Source of the DNA: Muscardinus avellanarius
Taxonomy: Eukaryota; Chordata; Mammalia; Rodentia; Gliridae
Assembly: GCA_963383645.1 (NCBI GenBank)
Contig: OY726564.1
Coordinates: 108,207,040 to 108,271,039 of the forward strand
Reading direction: 5' to 3'
DNA: 64,000 nt
The notes under the pieces were generated by a model. It made no database searches and was not told the DNA's origin. It saw only the letters and a program-made list of their open reading frames with translations. The translations under genes and the position numbers were made by a program. Below are positions 43,843 through 53,420 of the stretch, in pieces. Position 1 is the stretch's first letter; the number at the start of each line of letters is the position of its first letter.

Positions 43843-44454
43843 GCAAATGTCTAGTTTTCAACCAACGAAAACCAGGCCAGTAAAGTATGACTAATACAGA
43901 AATAAGCAATCAACAGAAAGCCTGTATTTAGACTTACTAGACAAAGACTTTTAAAACCAACCATTTTAAACATACCCACAGAACAAAAGAAAGCCATGTC
44001 TAAAGAAAATAAAGCAAAGTATGAGCATTTTTCTCCTTATACAGAGGATAGTATTACAAGATAGAAGTTGTTATTAGTTTTTGCTGTGCTGGGGGTTAGA
44101 CTCGGCCTCATGCACACTTGGACAGTGCTCTACTACACAGCCCCATCCCAGAAGTTATTTATTTTTAAAATAACAACCAAATAGAAATTGGGCAAAAGAA
44201 AGGAAAAATTCACTCCGGGAGCTCAAAAGAAGATGTGACCAGGCAGAAGAAAGAATTAGCAAACTTGAAGTTAGGTCAGTTGAGATTAGCCAATCTCTAG
44301 AACAGAAAGAAAGAAAAAAAAGAAGGAAAATTATAGTCCTAAAGACCCTGGGGGGCACCACCGAGTGCACCAAGGTGTGTGCTGAGTCCCAGAAGGAAGA
44401 GAGGAAGAGGAAGGGGAACATGTCTGAAGAAATAATGGATGTCAACTCCCCACA

Positions 44455-44525
44455 TGTGCTGGCTGTGTGGCTCAGTGGTAGAGCACTTGCCTAGCATGTG
44501 TGAGGTTCTGGGTTCAAGTCTCAGC

Positions 44526-44567
<42 letters not shown>
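44455..44567 (+). mobile_element. Monomeric ID SINE with (AC)n tail
   Basis: Unlike the other right arms, this one keeps the full tRNA-like form (gtggctcagtggtagagcac, ttgcctagcatgtgtgaggt) and has no left arm. AC repeat at 44529-44567. It represents classic ID elements. Confidence 0.9.
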
Positions 44568-44570
<3 letters not shown>

Positions 44571-44696
44571 TATCCATATTTTATGAAAAAAAAACATTAA
44601 CTTGCACTTCAAGAAGCTCAACAAATTCCAAGTAGAATAAACTTAAAATATATACACCTAGATAATTAAAAATCTAACTATCAAAAGACAAAAGAG

Positions 44697-44900
44697 CTGA
44701 GCATGGTGGTGCACGATACTTAAGAGGCCAAGACAGGAGAATTTCAGGTTCAAGACTGGCCTCAGCAACTTAGTCAGAGTCTCAGTAACCTAGTGAGACC
44801 CTGTTTCAGAACAAACAAGTAAACAAAAAATTTTTTAAAGGGCTGGGTATGTAGCTCAGAGGCAGAATGCCTCTGAATTGAATCCCCAGCAAAACAAGAT

Positions 44901-44955
<55 letters not shown>
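44697..44955 (+). mobile_element. SINE with (AC)n tail
   Basis: Left arm gagcatggtggtgcacgata (a short internal deletion), right arm gtatgtagctcagaggcaga, AC repeat from about 44904. Confidence 0.88.
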
Positions 44956-44957
<2 letters not shown>

Positions 44958-45085
44958 CAGAGAGAATCTTGAAAATAGCAAGAAAGAAGTAACTCATATA
45001 CAAAGGGTCATCAATAGGATTAATACTAACCCATTCCAATTAAAAGATAGATACTGGCAGAATGTGTTTAAAACACACCCACTTA

Positions 45086-45286
45086 GCCGGGCTTGGTGGC
45101 ACATGCTTGTTATCCCAGCATTCAGAAGGCTGAGACAGGAGGTTTGTGGTTCAAGGACAGCCTCAGCTACTTAGTGAAGCCCTTTGCAACTCAGTGAGAC
45201 CCTGTTTCAAAAAATAAAGAATAAAAAATAGGGCTGGGGGTGTAGCTCGGAGGTAGAATGCCCTTGGGTTCCATCCCCAGTACTGC

Positions 45287-45327
<41 letters not shown>
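45086..45327 (+). mobile_element. SINE subfamily A with (AC)n tail
   Basis: Complete body to 45289, then about 19 AC units. A (CTTT)n run follows at 45339-45388. Confidence 0.92.
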
Positions 45328-45328
<1 letters not shown>

Positions 45329-45388
45329 ACAATTATACCTTTTCTTTCTTTCTTTCTTTCTTTTCTTTTCTTTCTTTTTTTCTTTCTT

Positions 45389-45465
45389 GTACAGAACCCA
45401 CAGACATTCTACCTCTGAGCTACACCTCTAGCTCTTTTTTTTAATTTTGAAACAGACTCCAGCTG
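45389..45465 (-). mobile_element. SINE right arm, truncated
   Basis: acagaacccacagacattct to the start of the linker; the left arm is absent. A (CTTT)n run forms its tail. Confidence 0.7.
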
Positions 45466-45640
45466 GACTTCTGAGAGTCTAAGTTTCTAAAGCCAACTTC
45501 TATGCACAATTTAGATCTGAAGACACAAATACTTTGAAAGCAAAACAATGAGAAAAGTTATACCATGTAAACAATAATCAAAAGAGATGGAATAACTATA
45601 GTAATATCAGACAAAACATTATGCTAATAAACTTACTACA

Positions 45641-46071
45641 CGTTGCTAATACACAACAAAACTGTTGGTACACACAAAGAAGGAGCTCTCCTGTGAGGCT
45701 CCTGGAGGATGAGGGGCCCCCTGGAGAAGCACCGGGCGCCAGCCGCACATGAGACACTTGGGCCTCTGAGCCCAGCCCATCCTCCAGCCAAATACATGGA
45801 TGAGTGCAGGCCAAGCCAGCAGAAGATGCTCAGTGGACCACCAGAATCATCAGAAATAGTAATTGTGTTGTTAAAAGCACAGCTTTTGAGGTGGTTTGTT
45901 TTTCAGGAACCAATAGCTGAGATACCTGCCTGCTTGGAGTTCAGTGTGGCTGGGAGATTTGCTTTGGCAAATTAAATAGGATGCACGTCCTCCCAGTGGA
46001 TGTGTTTAGAAGCTCTTCCCCTGTCGTGGCATTCGGGGTGTGTGCCGACAGAGAAGGGCTCTGAGATCAGC
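45641..46071. other. No gene seen; unique DNA
   Basis: Nothing recognised. Confidence 0.45.
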
Positions 46072-46258
46072 CCAGCGTGTCGCACAGGCCTGTGGTTGCA
46101 GGACTTGGGAGGCTGAGACCGGAGAAATACAGGCTCAGCACCAGTGCGCAGGAGCTTGGCGAGGCTCTGCTTCAAAATAAAAAGGGCTGGGGATGTCACC
46201 CGGTGGTAGAGCACTGTACTGGGTTCAATCCCCAGTACAGGGAGGAGGAGGAGGTAGA
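46072..46258 (+). mobile_element. B1-dID type SINE with GGA tail
   Basis: Left arm start cgtgtcgcacaggcctgtgg, right arm tcacccggtggtagagcact (ancestral ID-like), then a short GGA run (46241-46254). Confidence 0.8.
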
Positions 46259-46371
46259 AGACTGAATGGACCCAACACAAGGACAGCTGCCCTAGAGAGC
46301 TGCCCAGACCCACAGAAAATAGGATGTGAGCTCCAGTTAAAGGATTGTTATATTCATTTTTTTCTCCTTAT

Positions 46372-46544
46372 TCCAGCTCCGAGCTACATCCCGAGCCCTA
46401 ATTTTTTATTCTTTATTTTGAAACAGGGTCTCACTGAGTTACAAAGGACCTCACTAAGTAGTGGCTGAGGATGGCCTTGAACAGTGACCCTCCTGTCTCA
46501 GCCTCCCAGATGCTGGGATTACAAGCGTGCGCCACGCCTGGCTG
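46372..46544 (-). mobile_element. SINE subfamily A, tail end missing
   Basis: The right arm begins late (ctccgagctacatcccgagc); the left arm ends gcgccacgcctggct. Confidence 0.82.
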
Positions 46545-47155
46545 TTATATTAGTCCTAAGATTTACTACGGCAGATCTCTCCAGCCCATCCTAACTGATA
46601 GAGTTGGCCTAGCAGGACTGGGGATTTTACCAGACACTTTCTGTGCAAAACCCACACATCCAAGAATTGCTAGACCCATCTGGGAAAGAGAAGAAATGTT
46701 TGAGTTTAGGCCGAGAGCTCAGTGCAAAGCTGGCGAGGTGGGATGCGTTGTGATACGAATCTGCCTTTGAGTCCACTCATGCCCGATGCACACGTCGGTG
46801 CCCTGGCTGCTTAACTGTACAAAAGACGCTCCTGGACTCTGCGCTCACCTCGTAGTACTGGGGAGAACAAAGGGTGGGTCTGAACCAGGTCAGCTGGTGG
46901 CAGAGAACAGAACGCCAGTCAGCCGAGCCTGCCGCCCGCCTCTGCCCCACTGTAACGGTGGAGGCCACCTTCCAGCCCTGCTGGAGTGCTACCATTTACT
47001 CACATGTCAAGTGAAACAAAATCTAAGGGAAAGCTGATAAAAACGAAGGCTTCTTTTTCTTTTAAGAAACATACTTTGATGGGTGCGTTGTAGTCTCATA
47101 ACATAGTTCCGAGTGACGGGACACGCACGCACGCAGCACTCGGTGAGCCTCCCGG
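46545..47155. other. No gene seen; unique DNA
   Basis: Nothing recognised. GC content rises towards the minisatellite. Confidence 0.45.
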
Positions 47156-47442
47156 CGTCCTCGCCACTCGGCGTCCTCGCCACTCGGCGTCCTCGCCACT
47201 CGGCGTCCTCGCCACTCGGCGTCCTCGCCACTCGGCGTCCTCGCCACTCGGCGTCCTCGCCACTCGGCGTCCTCGCCACTCGGCGTCCTCGCCACTCGGC
47301 GTCCTCGCCACTCGGCGTCCTCGCCACTCGGCGTCCTCGCCACTCGGCGTCCTCGCCACTCGGCGTCCTCGCCACTCGGCGTCCTCGCCACTCGGCGTCC
47401 TCGCCACTCGGCGTCCTCGCCACTCGGCGTCCTCGCCACTCG
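47156..47442. repeat. 16-bp minisatellite, 18 copies
   Basis: Eighteen tandem copies of cgtcctcgccactcgg with no visible mismatch until the final base. Each unit has three internal CpGs or junction CpGs. Because 16 is not a multiple of 3 and no frame of the unit makes a stop, open frames run through on both strands (for example 47113-47679 plus and 47007-47567 minus). These are not evidence of a gene. Confidence 0.97.
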
Positions 47443-47603
47443 CCTCTTCCCCGCACAGAGGAGAGGGCGGCATCGACCAGCTCACATGCCTCCGGGACAT
47501 CATCGGAATGTTCCTGCACTAAATCTCCCTCCCCCGGCACCCACATCCCCAGAGCCCCCTCCACCACGCCTCTGAGGTCTCCCTTATCTTTTCTTTATTT
47601 CTG

Positions 47604-47802
47604 TGGTATCGGGATGGAACCCAGGGGCATTCTACCTCCGAGCGATACCCCCAGCCTTATTTTGTATTCTTTATTTTGAAACAGGGTCTCACTGAGTCGC
47701 AAAGAGTCTCACTAAGTAGCGGCTGAGGCTGTCCCCGAACCGCGATCCTCCAGTCTCAGCCTCCCGAATGCTGGGATTGCTGGGTGCGCACCATGCCCGG
47801 CT
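47604..47802 (-). mobile_element. SINE subfamily A
   Basis: Right arm ggtatcgggatggaacccag, left arm ending gcgcaccatgcccggct. Confidence 0.9.
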
Positions 47803-47974
47803 CTCTCCTCCGATACCTGAAGTCCCTCTGGGGTCCCAAGCGCTCCCTGGCTTCCGCAGGTGACAGAAATCATATGGCCCTTTGCTGTCTGTGATTGGCT
47901 AATCTTCCTTAACATAATGTCCTCCAAGTCCAACCATTTTCCTGCAAACAACATAACTTTGTTCTTTATGGCTG

Positions 47975-48148
47975 TGGTCCCACTACTCGGGAGGTTAGAA
48001 TAGGAGGATCACAGGTTCAAGACCAGCCTCAGCAATGTAGCAAGACTCTCGGCAACCTAGCGAGACCTTGTTTCAAAACAAAAAATAAAATAAAACAGGG
48101 CTGAGGGTGTAGCTTGGAGGTAGAATCCTCTGGGTTCAATACCCAGTA
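47975..48148 (+). mobile_element. 5'-truncated SINE
   Basis: Begins within the left arm (gtcccactactcgggaggtt), right arm gggtgtagcttggaggtaga, followed by an AC/GT-rich repeat. Confidence 0.82.
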
Positions 48149-48190
48149 ACACACACGCACACGCGTGTGCACGCATGCACACACACATGT

Positions 48191-48230
<40 letters not shown>
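48149..48230. repeat. AC-rich microsatellite
   Basis: Interrupted AC/GCAC units, then about 16 clean AC units. Confidence 0.92.
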
Positions 48231-48232
<2 letters not shown>

Positions 48233-48290
48233 CTGAATGAGGGTGCGATTCAGAGGTAGAACGCCCCTGGGATCAATTCTCAGCATCAAA
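48231..48290 (+). mobile_element. Lone ID-type right arm
   Basis: gggtgcgattcagaggtaga to ttctcagcatc with an A-rich tail, directly after the AC repeat. Confidence 0.7.
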
Positions 48291-49273
48291 AAAAAGAAAA
48301 AGATGAAAGGAAAAAAAGAAACAAAAACCAACTGTGCGGCATCCACAGGTTAGAGCCATGGAGTCACTGCTGGCCCAGGGCATGGTGGATGGAGCTGCAG
48401 GGGAGGCCCGGGGACCCCCTCACAAAGGGATCCCCCAGACCTAAGGCCGGGTGGGGCACCCAGTTCTTCTCTGGTCTTTGGTTCCTGGGGCTTCTGACCC
48501 CGAGGTGAAGCCGGTCCTGAGTCTGAGTCTGGTCCTGAGTCTGTCCTGGGGCTCTGTCCGAGAGGCAGCTGGTCAGTGAACGCCAGGGATGAGGGGAGGG
48601 ACGAGCCCCGGGAACGGCAGGGCAGCCGGCAGCTGCGCCTAGCAGTGATGCTCGCAGACACGAGAGCCAGCTTCTCCACGTGCTGGCCTCAGGCTGCCTG
48701 GGAGCCAAGTGCTGGGTTTTCTTGAACCTCTGCTTCCACTGTAAGATGGAGATGCCCTTCCTACCTCCCGGGGTCGTTTGGGGCCAACCTGAGGCCAGGG
48801 TGTCGGGAGGCTTCGCAGCCAATGGTCGGGCCAGGCCGCTGTCCAGGCTCTAGGAAGCCACCACTGCTCCCCTGCGAAGCTTTTCCACCTCCTGGCACAG
48901 CGGTGCTTGTGGAAGGCTTGCTCACCGTGTCAAAAGAAAGCTCCTTTTATTGTGAAATCGTTAGATGACTGGCCTCACAACCACTGTAGCTAAAAGAAGA
49001 GGTGTCCTGATATTCAGAATTCTCCCTCTTACAGCCCCAGGCCAGGGCGTTCCAGGGGCAGATGAGTTCCAAGCAGCAGTAGGGGCCACAGCTGGAATCA
49101 AATTTGGGGCCCAGAACCAGAGGGACACGTACCGTAAACACAGCTGAGACCAACCCCAAGGGGGGCCCACAGGGAAGACAAAAGTATCCCGAGAGGGATG
49201 GTGGGCAGGGCTGCAGGAGGAAACGGGGTAACACCAGCCCCTCACCCCCAGCACAGCAGGTCTTAAGCGCTGG
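48291..49273. other. Unique DNA; possible MIR trace
   Basis: GC-rich; the minus strand is open for 152 codons (48364-48822) without a family signature. gaacctctgcttccactgta and agatggagatgcc near 48725-48752 resemble a MIR fragment. The 5' LTR begins at the right edge. Confidence 0.4.
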
Positions 49274-49369
49274 TGTCAAGGCCTGCCTTGACATAAACAG
49301 GAAAAGGACAAGGCCTGAGAACACAGGAGGGGAACAAGAGGAAGTTAGTTTAGAAAATGTTGCAGTTAG

Positions 49370-49591
49370 CCAGGCGTGGTGGCACACGCTTGTAATCCCT
49401 GCACTTGGGAGGCAGAGACAGGAGGATTGCGCAGGTTCAAAGCCAGCCGCGCACGCTGGCTTAGGAGATCCTATTTCCAAATAAAAATGTAAAAAATAGG
49501 TCTGGGAGGGTAGCCCGGAGGTAGAAGGGCTTCCAGGAACCCCAGTACGACCAAAGAAAAAGAAAGAGAAAAAGAAAAAAAAGAAAAAAAA
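49370..49591 (+). mobile_element. SINE subfamily B inside the 5' LTR
   Basis: Perfect 18-bp target duplication agaaaatgttgcagttag (49352-49369 and 49592-49609). The 3' LTR has the empty site, which proves the insertion came after proviral integration. Confidence 0.97.
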
Positions 49592-49785
49592 AGAAAATGT
49601 TGCAGTTAGATAAAAGGCCATCTGGGGTTTTAGACATACTCATGCAAACCACATCCTGGAAAATATGTCAAAACAAGCTCATAACGATCTATGCCTTCCT
49701 GCACAACTGCAAGCTTTACATTCTTGCTTTGTTTAAGTAAAGGTCAACCAGTCAGTTTTGTACAACAAAAACTTCATTGCAAAGA

Positions 49786-49792
49786 TATAAAA
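49786..49792 (+). promoter_or_regulatory. LTR TATA box
   Basis: tataaaa in the middle of the LTR, about 80 bases before the attaaa signal, the usual U3/R layout. Same position in the 3' LTR at 55135-55141. Confidence 0.75.
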
Positions 49793-49869
49793 GATGCTTG
49801 CTAACTATGATCGGGGCCCTTGCTATCTCTGCTGTGACACATGAGGCTTGGATCCGGATTCGAATCTGT

Positions 49870-49875
49870 ATTAAA
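49870..49875 (+). terminator. LTR polyadenylation signal
   Basis: attaaa near the R/U5 border, conserved in the 3' LTR at 55219-55224. Confidence 0.65.
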
Positions 49876-49937
49876 GGCTTGATTTATACTTTAATTTCAG
49901 CCGGTGGTCTTCTTGTTTGGGTGCACTCCGTAACATC

Positions 49938-49955
49938 TGGAGGCCCCAGCGAGAT
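49938..49955 (+). other. Primer binding site, tRNA-Gln type
   Basis: tggaggccccagcgagat, two bases after the LTR. It differs at two positions from the 18-base complement of a tRNA-Gln 3' end and fits tRNA-Pro, the commonest gammaretroviral primer, clearly less well. Confidence 0.7.
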
Positions 49956-50288
49956 ACCGCACAGACCTCTCCCTGGTCCCGGTCCCGGGTTCCAAGGGGA
50001 ACCAGTTTGAGAGGTCTCCAAAATCATCCAAATTTCTGAAGCCTCAACTCGTCGGCTGACAATATCAGGTAAGACAGGCCTGTCATTCAGGTTTTCTGGT
50101 TTCTGGGGAGCACTCCATCTGGGACCGTGGAAAAGCGGGATGCCACATTATTTTCCCGGTCCATGCCTGCCGCTGTGATGACAGCCAAAGGCTCTGGTAA
50201 ATTGTCTGTTGGTCTGGAAATTTTCGTTGTGATCTTTTTCTGTCTGTAGTCCGTCACTTTGCTTTTGTCTCTGTGGTTTGGTGTTGAC
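49956..50288 (+). other. Proviral leader
   Basis: Non-coding region between primer site and gag, about 330 bases. It contains a retroviral-type GGT-splice-like sequence (atcaggtaagac at 50066-50077) that could be a splice donor. Confidence 0.55.
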
Positions 50289-50940
50289 ATGGGGCAGGGA
50301 TCGTCCTCCTCAGGGACCCTGTCTCCCTTGGAATGTTTTCTTAAAAATTTTGGGGATTTCAAAAAACGGGGAGAACATTATGGCATAAGAGTTGATGTTT
50401 TCACTTTAAAATCATTTTGTGAGTTCAACTGGCCAACTTATGGTGTCAGATGGCCCTCAAATGGCACTTTAGATAAAAATATTTGCTTTGGGGCCGGGCG
50501 TGGTGGCGCACGCTTGTAATCCCCGCGCTTGGGAGGCAGAGACAGGAGGATCGCGCAGGTTCGAAGCCAGCCGCGCGCTGGCTTAGGAGACCCTGTTTCC
50601 AAATAAAAATGTAAAAATAGGTCTGGGAGTGTAGCCCGTAGGTAGAAGGGCTTCCAGGAACCCCAGTACCACCCAAAAAAAAAAAAAAAAAAATTTGTTT
50701 TGCAGTTCAGAATGTTGTCTATGGACCCAGTCAGTGCGCGGCACGGCACCCTGATCAAATACCCTATATAGACATTTGGATTGATATATTACGTGACCAG
50801 CCTTCATGGCTTAAAGGATGTCAACCTGAGCCAGAAAGAGTCTTTAAGGGACAAGTCCTCGTTACCAACCTCTGGAATCTTGTCACAGGCCAACTGCCTA
50901 ATCGGACACAGTGGCCAGGCGGGACCAACAAAGATGGGGG
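50289..50940 (+). pseudogene. gag: gag N-terminal (matrix) relic, split by a SINE
   Basis: Retroviral Gag precursor start. ATG at 50289 opens with MGQ, the N-myristoylation context of gammaretroviral matrix proteins, followed by a matrix-like run including CEFNWPTYGV. A subfamily B SINE at about 50491-50690 interrupts it. The matrix reading continues beyond (IPYIDIWIDILRDQPSW) to about 50930. The frame then merges with GC-rich sequence assigned to the USP21 cDNA. Downstream p12 and the first part of capsid are absent. Not functional. Confidence 0.82.
50491..50690 (+). mobile_element. SINE subfamily B inside gag
   Basis: Complete copy with A-run tail. Target sequence atttgctttg (50481-50490) reappears as atttgttttg (50692-50701), one difference. 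Second B insertion in this provirus. Confidence 0.94.
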
Positions 50941-52975
50941 CAGCCCTTGCAGCGGAAGTGATCAGGGCAACAGCCGCCGCTGTAGATGCAGCTCTGCCCG
51001 TGGCGGGGATGCTCGGGGCCAGGAGGGGGCGGCCCTGAGCTGGACCCTGGCCCCGGCCGCGCTCCCCTGCAGCCTCACGGGGGACAGGTTCAGCCTGTGG
51101 TGTCCACAATGCCCCAGGCCACCTGTAAATGTCCAACTCCGAGTGGGGTCCAAGCGACCATTTGCCCCTCAGGCCGCAGCAAGGAGTGCCGCAACCCAGC
51201 CCTGGGCCGAACCCCATGTTACGACCTCTGCCTTCCTGGCCAGGTTCCCCTGAGGAGCGGCTCAAGAAACTGGAGCTTGGACAGGGGACAAACCTCGGGG
51301 CCCTTGGCCCCCTGCAGGCTGATCACCGGGTTCCCCTGCCCGGCTCACCACCCCCAGCTGTGGCTCTGCCTCTCCCATCCTGGACCAACTTAGCCTGCTC
51401 CAAGTCTGTGAGCAGCGGGGACTTGTGCCCAATGGGGATTGCCTTGGGAGGGCACCGCAGCCCCGCAGAGCTGGGGGCTGCGCTGGCCGCCTGGCACTCC
51501 GGCCCGAGCCCCCCACCTTGCGACGGAGCTCGTAGCTGCGCTGCCTTGGGGGCTTTCCTGGACCCCCGACCTTGCTCAGCATTTGGACAGAGCCCCCGCT
51601 TCCCACAGTGCCTTCCACATGACAGCTGCGCGGCCCTCTGAGCTTTTCTACGCTGAGGAGAAGATGGCTCATCACACACTGCTGCTGGGCTCTGGTCATG
51701 TTGGCTTGCGGAACCTGGGCAATATGTGCTTCCTGAACGCCGTCCTGCAGTGCCTCAGCAGCACGCGGCCTCTGCGAGACTTCTGCTTGCAAAGGGACTT
51801 CCGGCAAGAGATGCCTGGTGGGGGCCGAGCCCAAGAGCTCACAGAAGCCTTTGCAGATGCGATTGGCGCCCTCTGGCACCCCGACTCCTGCGAGGCTGTG
51901 AATCCTACTCGGTTTTGGGTGGTCTTCCAGAAACACGTTCCCTCCTTCTCTGGATACAGCCAGCAGGATGCCCAAGAGATCCTGAAGCTCCTGATGGGGC
52001 GGCTACACCTTGAAATCAACCGCCGAGGCCGCCGGCCTCCACCAATGCTGACCAACGGGCCAACTCCCAGCCCGCCCCGCCGAGGAGGGACTCTGCTAGA
52101 AGAACCCAAGTTAAGTGACGACAACAGGACCAACCTAATATGGAAACGTTACCTGGAGCGAGAGGACAGCAAGATTGTGGACCTGTTTGTGGGCCAGCTA
52201 AAAAGCTGTCTCCAGTGCCAGGCTTGTGGGCACCATTCTACGACCTTCGAGGTTTTTTGTGACCTGTCCCTGCCCATCCCCAAAAAAGGACTTGCCGGGG
52301 GCAAGGTGTCTCTGCGCGACTGCTTTACCCTGTTCACCAAGGAAGAGGAGCTAGAGTCGGAGAACGCCCAGTGTGTGACCGATGTCAGCAGAAAACACAA
52401 AATACCAAAAAGTTAACAGTGCAGCGGTTCCCCCAGATCCTCGTGCGTCATCTGAATCGATTCTCCACCTCCCGGGGCTCCATCAAGAAAAGCTCAGGAG
52501 GTGTAGGCTTCCCGCTGCATCAACTAAGCCTAGGAGACTTTGCCAGCGACAACACCAGAAGCCCTGTGTGCCAGTTGTACGCCCTCTGCAGCCACTCGGG
52601 CAGCGTACACTACGGCCACTACACAGCCCTGTGCCGCTGTCAGACTGGCTGGCATGTCTTCAACAACTCCCGCGTCTCCCCCGTCAGCAAAAACCAAGTG
52701 GCGTCCAGCGAGGGCTACGTGCTGTTCTACCAGCAGATGCAAGAGCCGCCCCGGCGCCCGTGACTCCCCCAGCGCCCCAACCCCAGGCTCCCCACTCATT
52801 GGGGAGGGGGGAGGGGGCCGTAGCTCCCGTTAAAGAAGGGACCCTTCCACCTGGAGGCTCCTTTGTCTCCCAGCCCCGTGAAATTCCTCTTTTTCTCAGA
52901 ATCCCCAAGGTTTAATTTCTCTCTTAGACCCTCTTCACCTCTGAAGAGAGGGAAGAGAATTAAAGGCTAAAAAAA
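50941..52975 (+). pseudogene. USP21: USP21 processed (cDNA) pseudogene
   Basis: Intronless copy of ubiquitin-specific protease 21, a deubiquitinase of the USP family. The start ATG corresponds to 51109 (MPQA). A 30-base in-frame loss follows, relative to my memory of the human protein. The N-terminal region (NPMLRPLP, ERLKKLELG, KSVSSGDL, PMGIALGGHR) and the catalytic domain (MAHHTLLLGSGHVGLRNLGN at 51664) are clear. Catalytic Cys is kept at 51727-51729, though the preceding Thr is Met (ACG to ATG). Catalytic His is kept (HYGHYT, 52617-52619). The third catalytic residue, Asp in NDSRV, is Asn here (52665-52667). The zinc-binding pair CLQCQACG is present. At least four frame changes occur (near 51115, 51190, 51480-51600 and 52370), plus an in-frame stop near 51526. 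The stop is at 52761-52763; the 3' UTR follows with attaaa at 52959-52964 and a 7-base A-run (52969-52975). GC-rich sequence with cggaagtg upstream of the ATG may be the cDNA's 5' UTR, so the 5' border is uncertain (50930-51100). Confidence 0.93.
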
Positions 52976-53420
52976 CAGATTACTGGGCCAGATGGATTGC
53001 CCTCTGATGCTGAACTCCTGAAAGATATTTTTCCCAGCAGTCGACCCAGATGGGATCCAAACTCCAGCCATGGTAAGGAGGCTCTCGATCAGTATCACCA
53101 GCTTCTGCTCAAAGGTCTTCGGGCAGCTGCCCGTAAACCCACAAATCTTTCTAAGGTCACTGAGACAGTTCAGACCCTATGGCCTTCCTGGAGCGGCTAC
53201 CAGAGGCATACTGGACTTCCCCCATCGACCCGGATGCCCCCAAAGTTAGGTGAGCACTGGCTGTCCAATTTGTGGCCAGTCAGCCCTAGAAAATCACTTT
53301 CGGAATTGGTTGAGGTTGCCCAGAAGGTCTTTAAATTGGCAAAACGTCTTGCTGGCTAAGAACATTGCCAGAAGACCAGTAGAGCCCTTGAGGTTCTAAC
53401 TTCAGTTCCTGACAAACCTC
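52976..53420 (+). pseudogene. gag: gag capsid (C-terminal part) relic
   Basis: Viral sequence resumes directly after the USP21 A-run. It encodes the later part of a gammaretroviral capsid: short matches include YHQLLLKGLRAAARKPTNLS and, after a frameshift near 53175, AFLERLPEAY (capsid major homology region). LVEVAQKVF near 53305 fits the capsid C-terminus. A stop follows at 53358. The first part of capsid is missing, replaced in position by the USP21 cDNA. Confidence 0.85.

Larger units (their letters stand above)
43880..45640 (+). mobile_element. Ancient L1/HAL1 ORF1-region relic, fragmented
   Basis: Sense pieces at 43880-44050, 44155-44450 (gaccaggcagaagaaagaat, ttgaagttaggtcagttgag), 44580-44695 (cacttcaagaagctcaacaa), 44956-45085 (agagaatcttgaaaatagca) and 45466-45640 (aatcaaaagagatggaataa) follow the order of an old L1M/HAL1 ORF1. 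Four SINE-type insertions separate the pieces. Frames are destroyed. Confidence 0.6.
49274..49935 (+). repeat. 5' LTR (with SINE inside)
   Basis: 662 bp including a 240-bp SINE insertion and its duplicated target, 422 bp without it, the same as the 3' LTR. By eye about 13 substitutions separate the two LTRs (roughly 3%), several of them clustered in the last 40 bases. Confidence 0.93.

Noticed and set aside
44455..44530. Possible tRNA-Ala gene or BC1-like RNA gene
   Set aside because: It fits a monomeric ID element with an AC tail, inserted in an old L1 relic; no sign of a unique, conserved master gene.
47156..47442. CRISPR-like array
   Set aside because: Units are contiguous with no spacers, and the DNA is mammalian.
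47007..47679. Open frames of 186 and 188 codons on opposite strands with a 16-residue repeat
   Set aside because: The 16-bp minisatellite has no stop in any frame, so these frames are automatic consequences of the array.
51439..52416. A functional USP21-like deubiquitinase gene
   Set aside because: Multiple frameshifts, an in-frame stop upstream, loss of the catalytic Asp, no introns and no own promoter.
52959..52968. Ten-base match attaaaggct between the USP21 3' end and the LTR polyadenylation region (49870-49879)
   Set aside because: Both contain an attaaa signal, so only four extra bases match; the USP21 junction is with capsid sequence, not with the LTR, so the match does not explain it.
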